Positions 1 to 7,254 of a stretch of DNA of 13,455 bases are shown here, one piece after another. The translations under genes and the position numbers were made by a program. The number at the start of each line of letters is the position of its first letter. Positions within the stretch are counted from its first letter, which is position 1. The notes under the pieces were generated by a model. It ran no database searches and had not been told where the DNA came from. It worked only from the letters and a program-made list of their open reading frames with translations. The stretch comes from Prochloron sp. SP5CPC1 (GTDB lineage: Bacteria > Cyanobacteriota > Cyanobacteriia > Cyanobacteriales > Prochloraceae): NCBI GenBank assembly GCA_014323965.1, contig JACONB010000012.1, positions 5,626 to 19,080 of the forward strand. Direction: 5' to 3'.

Positions 1-9
1 TGGACCCCT

Positions 10-1581
10 TTAAACAGTCACCAACTCTTTTTTGCTACTATTAGGCATCTTCGCCGTCAGAGCTTCTTTCAGATCCGCACAACCCAGCCTTTCCTCCAGA
101 ATATTCATCACAACCCTGCCAAAATCATGGGGATTTTGCCGCCAAGCCTGAAGACAAACTGCACCGAAGAAAGAACCGAGAGGTTCCGGGTTCCAGAGTA
201 ATTTCTTAGCAGTCCAAGGCATCAAACTCATAGGATTATAGCCCTTTTTGAGGATATTTTGCCCAAAAGCGTACTCTTCTAAATGGGTATGGGGTTGCAA
301 ACCGATGAAGAAAATTGCTGGTTCCACTTTATCTGCGCCAAAAATCCTTTCTAATTCCCGATGATAGGCTATAGTTTGGCGAATGGTTTCATACCGTTCA
401 TCGATAACATTAAAAGAGTAGTTAACAGAAACCAAATCCTGGAAACCAGCTGCTTTCAAATCCCGACAGTTTTGCAATACAGTACGCAAATTATAACCCA
501 TGCGCATTTTTCGCACCAATTCTTGGGAACCGCTGGTGATACCAATTTCAAAATAATTCATCCCCGTCTGCACCATGAGATGGCACAATTGAGGGGTCAG
601 GTTATCGGCGCGAATATATGCTGCCCAGTGAATATCTTTCATCCCCGAGTTGATAATTTCCTCCAATAGTTGGATAGTATCGGGAATGAATTTACGAGCA
701 GGGATAAATTGAGCATCGGTAAACCAGAAATTACGGATACCCTTCTCGTAAAGCTGACGCATTTCTGCTACTACTTCTGCCGCAGGATTAATCCTGACCT
801 GTTTCCCTTCTACTACTGTATAGATACAGTAGCAGCAATTGTGAGGGCAACCCCGCTTAGTTTGGACACCGATGTAAAAGTCGTCATCGGTGAGGTAATA
901 GTCAAATTCCGGCCAGATACTGGCAATATAGTCATAATTACAAGCGCTTTTTTCTATGGGAGTGGGCCACTCATGAATCATGCCCTCTCGTGGTTCTGTC
1001 TCTCCCACTATATAGCAGCGTTCCTGGAGTAAATCCTCTCCAGTGAGCAGTTTGCTTAAGAGGGTTTCTCCTTCCCCCACCGAAACCACAGTTCCCTTAG
1101 GCAACTGAGTCTGGAGTTGTTCGTAAAACACGCTCACAGCACCCCCACCCACCACTAGCCTTGCATTTGGATGGTATTTTTTCGTTCTTTTTAGTCCCCG
1201 TCGAATCAATCTCAAATTGCGCCACAGTTCCCCATAGTAAGCTGTGGTAACCTTTAAACCCCCCAGAGCGCCCCGCATTCTAATCAGGGGATTGGCGCCA
1301 TAGTAAAATTCAAAAGCATGTTGCAGAGGGTTCCCTCCTCTACCCCCTACTGGAGCATAAATCTGAATATCCCGCCAGGAAAATACCAACAGTGTGGGTT
1401 GAAAGCAATCTATAGCATCAACTAATGCTTTGCTATAGTCTAAAGGTGGTACGGTTCCCAAGTCAAAGATTTTTTGCTCTATTTCCGGGAAGAGTTTATG
1501 AACGTGATCCGATAAATAAACAACACCGATAGGGAAGATCGGGTTGCACGGGAGACGAACATAGAGTATGCGCTGTTTCAT
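10..1581 (-). CDS. B12-binding-type radical SAM protein (PSII high-light acclimation family)
   Basis: Radical SAM enzyme of 523 residues. The [4Fe-4S] cluster motif CxxxCxxC is C245, C249 and C252, in the stretch RGCPHNCCYC. The N-terminal ~200 residues resemble the cobalamin-binding-like domain of BchE-type enzymes: a Rossmann-like start (RILYVRLPCNPIFPIGVVYL), VVGGGAV near 143-149 and the usual VGEGE at 168-172. After the cluster, the radical SAM barrel runs to about 420 (FWFTDAQFIPARKF, WAAYIRAD, FEIGITSGS), with a cyanobacterial C-terminal extension. From memory this matches a cyanobacterial family labelled 'photosystem II high light acclimation radical SAM protein'; its reaction is, to my knowledge, unassigned. 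The DxHxxG cobalamin signature is not evident, so B12 binding is uncertain. ATG at 1581 is the only sensible start and has no clear Shine-Dalgarno. The gene is divergent from the DUF1830 gene. Radical SAM call is firm; family name moderate. Confidence 0.9.
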   Translation of the reverse strand: MKQRILYVRLPCNPIFPIGVVYLSDHVHKLFPEIEQKIFDLGTVPPLDYSKALVDAIDCFQPTLLVFSWRDIQIYAPVGGRGGNPLQHAFEFYYGANPLIRMRGALGGLKVTTAYYGELWRNLRLIRRGLKRTKKYHPNARLVVGGGAVSVFYEQLQTQLPKGTVVSVGEGETLLSKLLTGEDLLQERCYIVGETEPREGMIHEWPTPIEKSACNYDYIASIWPEFDYYLTDDDFYIGVQTKRGCPHNCCYCIYTVVEGKQVRINPAAEVVAEMRQLYEKGIRNFWFTDAQFIPARKFIPDTIQLLEEIINSGMKDIHWAAYIRADNLTPQLCHLMVQTGMNYFEIGITSGSQELVRKMRMGYNLRTVLQNCRDLKAAGFQDLVSVNYSFNVIDERYETIRQTIAYHRELERIFGADKVEPAIFFIGLQPHTHLEEYAFGQNILKKGYNPMSLMPWTAKKLLWNPEPLGSFFGAVCLQAWRQNPHDFGRVVMNILEERLGCADLKEALTAKMPNSSKKELVTV

Positions 1582-1873
1582 CTGAAAATTTAATAATGGT
1601 TAATATAGCGAAAGCCACTGTATTTGGCGATCGCCCTAATCTTGCTATATCTTTACTTTAACAATATTTTCCATCAAAATCCATAGTCTCCACGGATTAT
1701 TTACACTCGTGATATAAGGTTAGCTTATAACTCTAATAATTAATTTAAATAGCTTGGGAATCTGGTCCAGAGCAATTTGTATTTATATTTACATACCAAT
1801 CCAGATTATCTGTGCTAGATTAAGAAGAGATATCACCAATAATAAATCCCATTTTAAAAGAGCAACAATTATC
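1582..1873. other. Divergent intergenic region between radical SAM and DUF1830 genes
   Basis: This 292-base AT-rich stretch must hold the promoters of both flanking genes. I see a HIP1 core within GGCGATCGCC at 1626-1635 and a dyad TATAAG-N5-CTTATA at 1713-1729. A possible -35 box, TTTACA (1700-1705), lies just before the dyad, but no well-spaced -10 stands out, so no promoter is called. An open frame runs from 1754 into the DUF1830 gene, but its first 40 codons look like non-coding AT-rich DNA. Confidence 0.5.
1713..1729. promoter_or_regulatory. Small dyad TATAAG-N5-CTTATA
   Basis: Perfect 6-base inverted arms with a 5-base spacer, 145 bases before the DUF1830 start and 132 bases before the radical SAM start. 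The right arm contains a TATAA-like -10 sequence, so this could be an operator over a promoter. In such AT-rich DNA chance is a real alternative. Confidence 0.25.
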
Positions 1874-2236
1874 ATGACTCAAATTCTCGACCCCATTCCA
1901 TTATCAGCTAACAGTGATAGCTTCTTGTGCTGTTACGTCAACGCTACCAGCCAAATGCAAATTGTCCGCATTACTAACATACCTCACTGGTACTTCGAGC
2001 GAGTTGTCTTTCCAGGACAACGATTAGTATTTAAGGCTTTCCCAGAGGCTTTGTTAGAAATACACTGCGGTATGATGGCGACTGCTATTCTCTCTGATAC
2101 TATACCCTGTGAGGATATCCGTGTCTATAAAACTATCTTTGGCGAAGTTAATATGAGCCAGGAAGCAGCGACAGCGATCGCAGCTCAAAAACTTGACGAA
2201 AACACTCAAAAACAGCAGTTAGTTTGTGTTAATTGA
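1874..2236 (+). CDS. DUF1830 domain-containing protein
   Basis: Protein of 120 residues of the cyanobacterial DUF1830 family, whose function is unknown. The family core is plain: CCYVNATSQMQI (19-30), ITNIPHWYFERVVFPGQRLVF (33-53), then LEIHCGMMATAILSDTIPC (61-79). The C-terminal ~35 residues are an Ala/Gln-rich, low-complexity tail. I chose ATG 1874 because family members begin MxQILDP. The frame is open back to 1754, but those 40 codons encode an atypical Ile/Tyr/Arg-rich stretch. No signal peptide or membrane segment is seen. The last 8 bases overlap the end of the convergent MCE gene, so the two transcripts share antisense 3' ends. The upstream Shine-Dalgarno is weak. Confidence 0.85.
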   Translation: MTQILDPIPLSANSDSFLCCYVNATSQMQIVRITNIPHWYFERVVFPGQRLVFKAFPEALLEIHCGMMATAILSDTIPCEDIRVYKTIFGEVNMSQEAATAIAAQKLDENTQKQQLVCVN

Positions 2237-3428
2237 CAGTCTTTGGTGTTGAAGAAGCAGTTTGAATTTCTTCTTCCAACTCATCCATAGATGATACTAA
2301 ATCGCTCAGTCCATTGACTAAATCAAGCAGGTTGCGACGAAACTCAGGACTACCTGTGAGTTCGTCTAGATCTGCTGTAATCTTCTGAGCATTAGCAAAA
2401 GTGGCTCTTGCAGAGTCCAACGTTTCTTGCAAGAGGACGATATTAGTAGGATCATTTAAATTCTGAGATAGTTCTCGCAAATTAGCCGATGCAGCAGCAG
2501 TGTTGGCAGTGATAATTCCTAAATTCTGAGCCAGTTCTTCTATTTTAGCAGCCTCCAAAGTCCCATTAATTGTCTCTACCGTCGTCTTGAGCTGTCCGGT
2601 ACTATCTTCTAGGTTATGGATGGTTCGGCGAATATTACCCCGATTTTCATTTACCAAACCGTTGACATTACTGGTTAGCTCACCTATTTTAGCGGCAGTT
2701 ACGGTAAATTGCTCTGCTGTCCTGCTAATTTTAGCCGCACTCTCACCGATTTGCTCAGTAGTTTCCTTAGCGGCTACGGTAATAGAATTAGCTGCTGTGG
2801 AGAAACTGGTGATTTCTTGCCGAACTGCCTGAGATAATAAGGTCAGCTCGCTAGAAAGTTTGGCAATTTCAGCCGCTGCAATGCCAGTATTTTTGGCTGT
2901 AGAGTTGAGATTGTTAAAGAAATCGGGATCGGTGTAGAGTTCGCTTAAACGCTCAGTACTGCGCAGCAGGGTATCGAAGCTAATGCCAATTTCTCCTTGA
3001 AGCTCGTCTCCCTCGCAGACAATTAACTCTTTATTGCAGTCTTCAGCCATAGGACTGGTGCTATTGGCAGACTGTGGCAGTTCCGTCTTGGGTGTAATAT
3101 CAATGGAAGTTTCCCCAATCAGTCCCGATTGATTGGCTTCAATAATAATATCCTTAGGGATACGCAAGTCGGAGGAGTCAATTTCGATTTCCGTGTTCAC
3201 TCCATTAGGTTCCGGGGAAATTGTCTTAATTTTACCCACCACAAAACCGCGATAGTGAACGCTAGCCCCCTCTTTCATACCATTAGCGTTGTCAAACGTG
3301 ACATTGATGACGTAGGGTTTTCTGTTAAAATCAATTCCCTTCAGCCAGACGGCTAAAGTGCCGAACACACCCAGCCCCACTAAGATTAGTAAGCCAACTG
3401 AGCCTTCTCTAATGGTTCGCGACTGCAT
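2229..3428 (-). CDS. MCE/MlaD-family lipid-transport subunit (Ycf22-like)
   Basis: Protein of 399 residues matching the substrate-binding subunit of a Mla/TGD-type ABC lipid transporter. It has a short cytoplasmic start with Arg4 and Arg7, one membrane anchor at about 11-29 (VGLLILVGLGVFGTLAVWL), then an MCE domain at about 38-113 (YVINVTFDNANGMKEGASVHYRGFVVGKI, GLIGETSIDITP). A short insert holds two cysteines, C131 and C138, which could pair outside the cytoplasm. Residues 150-399 are almost entirely helical, rich in Ala, Asn, Thr and Leu, as in the long helical tails of cyanobacterial and plastid TGD2/Ycf22 proteins. The likely ATPase is encoded at 4353-5144 on the same strand but is separated from it by an opposite-strand gene. 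No MlaE-type permease is in the window. Family call is firm; the lipid cargo is not known from sequence. Confidence 0.9.
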   Translation of the reverse strand: MQSRTIREGSVGLLILVGLGVFGTLAVWLKGIDFNRKPYVINVTFDNANGMKEGASVHYRGFVVGKIKTISPEPNGVNTEIEIDSSDLRIPKDIIIEANQSGLIGETSIDITPKTELPQSANSTSPMAEDCNKELIVCEGDELQGEIGISFDTLLRSTERLSELYTDPDFFNNLNSTAKNTGIAAAEIAKLSSELTLLSQAVRQEITSFSTAANSITVAAKETTEQIGESAAKISRTAEQFTVTAAKIGELTSNVNGLVNENRGNIRRTIHNLEDSTGQLKTTVETINGTLEAAKIEELAQNLGIITANTAAASANLRELSQNLNDPTNIVLLQETLDSARATFANAQKITADLDELTGSPEFRRNLLDLVNGLSDLVSSMDELEEEIQTASSTPKTVN

Positions 3429-3561
3429 TTTTTTCCTCCCTCCCCATCACATTAACACGTACCATGCACCTACCGTGTATTTTACCTTCCCTCCACAGAG
3501 ACTGCAAAGAAAAGATTTTAGTGGTACCATCATCCCAATACCTTCATCGGAACCCCTACCC

Positions 3562-4239
3562 ATGTCCAACCCCATCACCCTGGAAGACTTTTACAAACTC
3601 TTCCAAGAAAGTGAACGTCAGCGCCGAGAGACGGAACGCATCCTGCTGGAGTCGCTGGAGCTTTCCCGCCAAGAATTCGATCGCCGTTTAGCTGAGTCTA
3701 AAGAGGAATTTGATCGACGTTTAGCTGAGTCTAAAGCAGAAGCAGATCGCCGCGGGGCTGAAGCTGAACAACGCCTTGCCCGAACTGAAGCCATCGCTGC
3801 CCAAACCAACCAAGCCGTCAATAGCTTGAGTAGTCGCTGGGGACACTTTGTGGAAAATCTCGTAGCTCCAGCGGTGTTGCGTCTGTTCCAAGAACGGGGC
3901 ATTGCAGTGCAGGAGGTATATCAGCGGGTCAGGTCTGCACGAGGCTCCCAGAACCTAGAAATTGATATCCTGGCGGTGGATGATGATGTGGCAGTGGCAG
4001 TGGAGGTAAAATCGCGCCTTACTCAGGATTATGTCCGTCGTTTTCTTCGCAACCTATCCCGCTTTAAAACTGCTTTTCCTCACTACGGGAACTATCGCAT
4101 TTATGGGGCGATGGCGGCTATTGAAATTGATAGGGATGTAGATACCTATGCAGAGAATCAAGGACTATTTTTAATTGAGCAATCGGGGGATAGTGTTTAC
4201 ATTAGTAGTGATCCCAATTTTACTCCCCGAACTTGGTAG
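3562..4239 (+). CDS. Coiled-coil plus PD-(D/E)XK nuclease-like protein (DUF3782-like)
   Basis: Protein of 225 residues in two parts. Residues 14-80 form a highly charged coiled coil with 11-residue repeats (EFDRRLAESKE, EFDRRLAESKA, EADRRGAEAEQ). Residues 90-225 resemble a PD-(D/E)XK nuclease fold: E99 in GHFVENLVAP, E133/D135 in LEIDILAVD, and E148-V-K150 in AVEVKSRL, followed by an amphipathic helix and terminal strands. Cyanobacteria carry many such proteins (DUF3782 or similar names); their function is unclear, and nuclease activity is inferred only from the motif. ATG 3562 was chosen because MSNPITLEDFYKLF starts the coiled coil. The frame is open back to 3358, but that part is antisense to the MCE gene. 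No clear Shine-Dalgarno is present. The gene runs against both transporter genes around it, which suggests a later arrival. Confidence 0.75.
   Translation: MSNPITLEDFYKLFQESERQRRETERILLESLELSRQEFDRRLAESKEEFDRRLAESKAEADRRGAEAEQRLARTEAIAAQTNQAVNSLSSRWGHFVENLVAPAVLRLFQERGIAVQEVYQRVRSARGSQNLEIDILAVDDDVAVAVEVKSRLTQDYVRRFLRNLSRFKTAFPHYGNYRIYGAMAAIEIDRDVDTYAENQGLFLIEQSGDSVYISSDPNFTPRTW
3673..3771 (+). repeat. Three 33-base tandem repeats inside the nuclease-like gene
   Basis: Units at 3673-3705, 3706-3738 and 3739-3771. The first two match at 29 of 33 positions and the third is more diverged. Each encodes one 11-residue (hendecad) coiled-coil repeat. The high identity of the first two suggests recent duplication by slippage or unequal recombination. 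Confidence 0.8.
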
Positions 4240-4352
4240 AACAGCAGCTTATTATGTCCCCAAAAGGTGTTGCTGAATCAAGGAATTATGTAATTTATTA
4301 TTAGTATTACAACCATCACTGGTACCATAGGAAGTGGTACATGGTAACTGTT
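4240..4352. other. Convergent intergenic region with a small inverted repeat
   Basis: These 113 bases lie between two converging genes. They hold a weak inverted repeat TACCAT/ATGGTA around 4323-4346 with a 12-base loop and no T-tract on either side, so it is not a convincing terminator. The octamer GGTACCAT at 4321-4328 also occurs at 3523-3530, on the other side of the nuclease-like gene. That is a short match and could be chance. Confidence 0.35.
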
Positions 4353-5144
4353 TCAATCAATGACCCGAATCGGTCCATCCACCCTCGCACTAAAAAATTG
4401 ACGTACTAAAGGATTATGAGTACTATCAATTTCCTCCACAGTTCCCTCCCACTGTACCTTACCTTCATAAAGAAATATCACCTTATCAGCAGTGCGCCGA
4501 ATAGTACTATTTTGATGACTAACCATAACATATGTGGCACAAACTCCAGACGCTCCTTGTAACTGACGCACTAAATCTTCAATCACCGTAGAAGCGATGG
4601 GGTCCAAACCTGCGGTAGGTTCATCATAAAGGATTATTTCTGTATTATATTCGGTATTTTCTGGATTGGATATAATCGCCCGGGCAAAACTGACCCGCTT
4701 GCGCATTCCCCCAGATAATTGAGATGGATAAATATTCTCAGTACCCTTTAACCCTACCATCTCCAACTTTTCTGCCACTAAATCTTTTATCCTCTCCTTT
4801 GGCAGCTTAGAGTTTTCATACAGAGAAAAGCCCACATTCTCATCTATGGTGAGAGAATCGAATAATGCCGCCTGCTGGAATACCATCCCAATACCAATAG
4901 GATCAGATTCATCTTCAATTAAGCCTTGACGCAGTCGCCCTTTTATATACACCTCCCCTTCATCGGGAGCAAGAAAACCGGCAATTAGTCGCAAAACTGT
5001 CGATTTGCCTGTTCCCGAAGGACCGATAATAACCAGGGCTTCCCCCCGATAAATAGTCAGATCGATGTTATCGAGAATGACTTTATTACCAAAGGATTTG
5101 CTAATTCCCTTTAATTCTACCAGGGGTTCTCTGTCATTTGTCAT
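4353..5144 (-). CDS. ABC transporter ATP-binding protein (MlaF/TGD3-like)
   Basis: ATPase of 263 residues that would power a phospholipid/lipid ABC transporter at the inner membrane. All ABC motifs are present: Walker A GPSGTGKS (41-48), Q-loop VFQQ (88-91), signature LSGGM (143-147), Walker B IILYDE (170-175), D-loop GLD (179-181) and switch His210 in MVSHQ. The signature helix (LSGGMRKRVSFARAII) and the AALFDSLTIDENV stretch are typical of MlaF and plastid TGD3 rather than of nutrient importers. With the MCE protein at 2229-3428 it makes a plausible Mla/TGD pair, though the permease is not here. It starts only 14 bases after the chlI stop on the same strand, so chlI and this gene are probably co-transcribed. 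No Shine-Dalgarno is obvious. Confidence 0.92.
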   Translation of the reverse strand: MTNDREPLVELKGISKSFGNKVILDNIDLTIYRGEALVIIGPSGTGKSTVLRLIAGFLAPDEGEVYIKGRLRQGLIEDESDPIGIGMVFQQAALFDSLTIDENVGFSLYENSKLPKERIKDLVAEKLEMVGLKGTENIYPSQLSGGMRKRVSFARAIISNPENTEYNTEIILYDEPTAGLDPIASTVIEDLVRQLQGASGVCATYVMVSHQNSTIRRTADKVIFLYEGKVQWEGTVEEIDSTHNPLVRQFFSARVDGPIRVID

Positions 5145-5158
5145 GGTTTGACTGTAAC

Positions 5159-6232
5159 CTATTCAGACATTTCCATCCCAAATACGCGATTAAAGGCTTT
5201 TTCCACCTTGTAGCCAGAGTCGATGGATTCCAAGGGGTCTTTCCGCAGTCTGTGTCGCAGACAGAGAACGATTACACGACCGATATCAGAGGGTTCTACC
5301 TCCTGACGTCCCTCAAAAGCTGTCAATGCTTTCGCGGCGCGATTGGTAACGATATCTCCCCGCAAACCATCTACATCTAATTCGGAACAGACTTCCGAGA
5401 TTTTCACCCGCAGGTCATAGTCAATACTCACGTTGGGCAATAACTGCTGGGCTGCTATCAGTTTATCCTGTAAAGTTACTTCTTCTTCCTGATATTTGCT
5501 GCGAAATTCCTGGGGAGCTACATCAAATGCTGTTCTTTGCTCCACAATTTGTACCCGCAAATCAGGTTCTTTCACGGTCCTAATTTCTGCGTGCATCCCG
5601 AAGCGATCCAGTAATTGGGGGCGCAATTCTCCTTCTTCTGGGTTCCCGGAACCCACCAGGACGAAGCGGGCTGGGTGCCGAATGGAAATGCCCTCTCTTT
5701 CCACAGTATTCCAACCCGAAGCAGCAGAGTCTAATAGTATGTCTACTAAATGGTCGTCCAGTAAGTTAACTTCATCTACGTAGAGGATTCCTCTATTTGC
5801 TTTAGCTAACAGTCCCGGTTCAAAAGCTTTTACCCCTTCAGAGAGAGCCTTTTCAATATCGATAGTGCCGCAGACTCGGTCTTCTGTCGCCCCCAAAGGT
5901 AGGTCAACCATCTGCACTTTTTGGGTTACAATTTGAAGCCCAACTTTATTTTCCAACTTTTGTTGCACTTCGTCGCTCATCAAATCTGGGTCCTCTGGGT
6001 GGGAATTGAAGGGATCGTTGGCAACAATCTCAATTTCTGGCAGCAGATCTGCTAGGGCGCGAATTGTAGTTGATTTACCAGTGCCCCGATCGCCCATAAT
6101 CATCACACCGCCTATTTTCGGATCGATGACGTTCAGCAACAGGGCTAGTTTCATTTCTTCCTGACCCACAATTGCCGTGAAGGGAAAAACGATACGATTA
6201 TTTTTTGGAGGTGGGGTCGTAGTCACGGTCAT
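5159..6232 (-). CDS. chlI: Magnesium chelatase ATPase subunit I
   Basis: ChlI is the AAA+ motor of Mg-chelatase. With ChlD and ChlH it inserts Mg2+ into protoporphyrin IX, the first committed step of chlorophyll synthesis. Numbering from the chosen start: IVGQEEMKLALLLNVIDPKIGGV (21-43), Walker A GDRGTGKS (47-54), Walker B GILYVDEVN (148-156), sensor-1-type VGSGNPEEGELRPQLLDRFG (193-212, including R210 of the arginine-finger type) and sensor-2 GLRGD (289-293). I chose ATG at 6232 because it gives 357 residues, the usual cyanobacterial length. In-frame ATGs at 6256 (365 residues) and 6319 (386 residues) also exist, and none has a clear Shine-Dalgarno. A start at 6319 would leave only 11 bases to the divergent DUF218 remnant. 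Identity is very secure; the exact start is not. Confidence 0.96.
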   Translation of the reverse strand: MTVTTTPPPKNNRIVFPFTAIVGQEEMKLALLLNVIDPKIGGVMIMGDRGTGKSTTIRALADLLPEIEIVANDPFNSHPEDPDLMSDEVQQKLENKVGLQIVTQKVQMVDLPLGATEDRVCGTIDIEKALSEGVKAFEPGLLAKANRGILYVDEVNLLDDHLVDILLDSAASGWNTVEREGISIRHPARFVLVGSGNPEEGELRPQLLDRFGMHAEIRTVKEPDLRVQIVEQRTAFDVAPQEFRSKYQEEEVTLQDKLIAAQQLLPNVSIDYDLRVKISEVCSELDVDGLRGDIVTNRAAKALTAFEGRQEVEPSDIGRVIVLCLRHRLRKDPLESIDSGYKVEKAFNRVFGMEMSE

Positions 6233-6283
6233 ATCAGTGCTGATGGCAGTTTCCATTAAAGAAAGAATACAAGGAATGCTGAG

Positions 6284-6301
6284 GTAGATATTACCATCTA
6301 C
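6284..6301. promoter_or_regulatory. Dyad GTAGAT-N6-ATCTAC upstream of chlI
   Basis: Perfect 6-base arms separated by ATTACC, lying 52 bases before the chosen chlI start and 29 bases before the divergent DUF218 remnant. The position suits a transcription-factor operator. If chlI began at 6319 the dyad would be coding, which is a further reason to doubt that start. No matching -10/-35 pair was recognised. Confidence 0.3.
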
Positions 6302-6330
6302 TGATCTGCTGGGCCACAAACTTAGGGAAA

Positions 6331-6984
6331 ATGAGATTAAATCGACGCCGTTGGCGATTTTTCTTCTTTGCCATTATATCTTGTTTAACCTGCCTTTTCA
6401 CTGCCATACTCTACTTTAATGGGATGAGATTGTAAGCAGCAGCATCAAAACCAGTAGATGCTTTGTTTGTTCTCGGTGGCAGCTAACCTCGGGAAATTAC
6501 TGCTGCAAAGTTTGCTAGACTTTCGCCATCCCTGCCAATTTTAATTTCTCGGGCCGGAGCAGAACCCTGCACCTGGTTAGTTTTTCAACTGTAGCGTGCT
6601 CCTAAGGAAAGAGTTTGGTTGGAAAGATGTGCTCAGAGCACTTTTGATAATTTTTACTATAGTTTGCCCATTCTGCGTCAGTGGGGAGTAAAAAAAATCA
6701 AGTTGGTTACTTCTCCTACTCACCTACCGCGATACCAGTGGATGGCGCCAATTATCTTCGGTGCTCACGGTATTTGGGTAGATTTTGAAATAGTTAAAGA
6801 AAAGGGTATTCCTGGTAATAGGGAGTATCCCCTCAAGACGGGTTTAGACGTTACGAGGAGTTTATTATGGGCATTGATCTCTCAGGTGCTCCAACCTCAA
6901 TGTTCTAGCGTAATTCCTTTGGTAGATGTGAATTTGCCCACTTGGCGTCAAAAAGGTTTTAAGTGCGAGCGAGTTGCCCTTTGA
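6331..6984 (+). pseudogene. YdcF/DUF218 (ElyC-like) family gene with three in-frame stops
   Basis: One reading frame of 217 codons from ATG 6331 reads through as a DUF218 protein except at codon 35 (TAA, 6433), codon 52 (TAA, 6484) and codon 88 (TAG, 6592). The N-terminus is a membrane anchor (about residues 10-29: FFFFAIISCLTCLFTAILYF). The core follows: ASKPVDALFVLGGS, ITAAKFARLSPSLPILISRAG, then STFDNFYYSLPILRQWGVKKIKLVTSPTHLPR-type sequence. The C-terminal half is the usual cyanobacterial one (FGAHGIWV, GNREYPLKTGLDVTRSLLWA). No frameshift is needed. YdcF-type proteins are envelope proteins thought to act on nucleotide or polyprenyl-linked substrates. As read, only a 34-residue peptide or an internal start could be made, so the gene is probably dead, recently. 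Confidence 0.8.
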
Positions 6985-7009
6985 ACTGAAATATATGATA
7001 AGATATGTA
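6981..7009 (+). promoter_or_regulatory. Candidate sigma70-type promoter for the psb35-like gene
   Basis: TTGAAC (6981-6986) and TATGTA (7004-7009) are separated by 17 bases, placing transcription start near 7016, about 20 bases before ATG 7036. The -35 box overlaps the stop codon of the DUF218 remnant. Consensus matches are partial, so this is a reasonable but unproven call. Confidence 0.4.
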
Positions 7010-7035
7010 AAGTTAAATTTGAGAATCAACGGTCT

Positions 7036-7254
7036 ATGTATCTATTAATGGAAGCTGCTATTAACACAGGGGGCAAATTCCCCACTCTCTTCGTTGCCGT
7101 CTATGTAGTTGGTTTTATCGCTGCTGTAACTATTGGCTCCATCGCCTGGTATAATTCTAAGCGTCCGGCTGGTTGGGAAGGGAGCGAGCACCCCAATATT
7201 ATCCCGAAAGTTAATATAAATAATAATAGTGATGTTCAGCAAGACAAGTCTTAA
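7036..7254 (+). CDS. psb35: Psb35-like photosystem II assembly protein
   Basis: Small single-span membrane protein of 72 residues. A hydrophobic segment covers about 17-38 (PTLFVAVYVVGFIAAVTIGSIA) and is followed by the conserved motif AWYNSKRPAGWE (37-48) and a polar tail. I match this motif from memory to the cyanobacterial Psb35 family (Synechocystis Ssl2148), reported to stabilise the CP47 assembly module and its high-light-inducible partner proteins during PSII biogenesis. An alternative start is Met5 (7048); neither has a strong Shine-Dalgarno. The gene overlaps the next one (ccmS-like) by 23 bases, so the two are probably translated from one mRNA. The membrane topology is clear; the name rests on motif memory. 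Confidence 0.7.
   Translation: MYLLMEAAINTGGKFPTLFVAVYVVGFIAAVTIGSIAWYNSKRPAGWEGSEHPNIIPKVNINNNSDVQQDKS

Noticed and set aside
361..1032. Two plus-strand open frames opposite the radical SAM gene
   Set aside because: They are antisense to a gene with strong family motifs and show no recognisable protein features.
1754..1873. Upstream extension of the DUF1830 gene
   Set aside because: The 40 extra codons encode an AT-driven Ile/Tyr/Arg-rich stretch, and family members start at the MTQILDP equivalent.
3358..3561. Longer start for the nuclease-like gene
   Set aside because: The extension lies partly antisense to the MCE gene and is Pro/His/Thr-rich, without family similarity.
4321..4346. Terminator between the nuclease-like and ATPase genes
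   Set aside because: Only a 6-base AT-rich stem with a 12-base loop and no T-tract on either strand.
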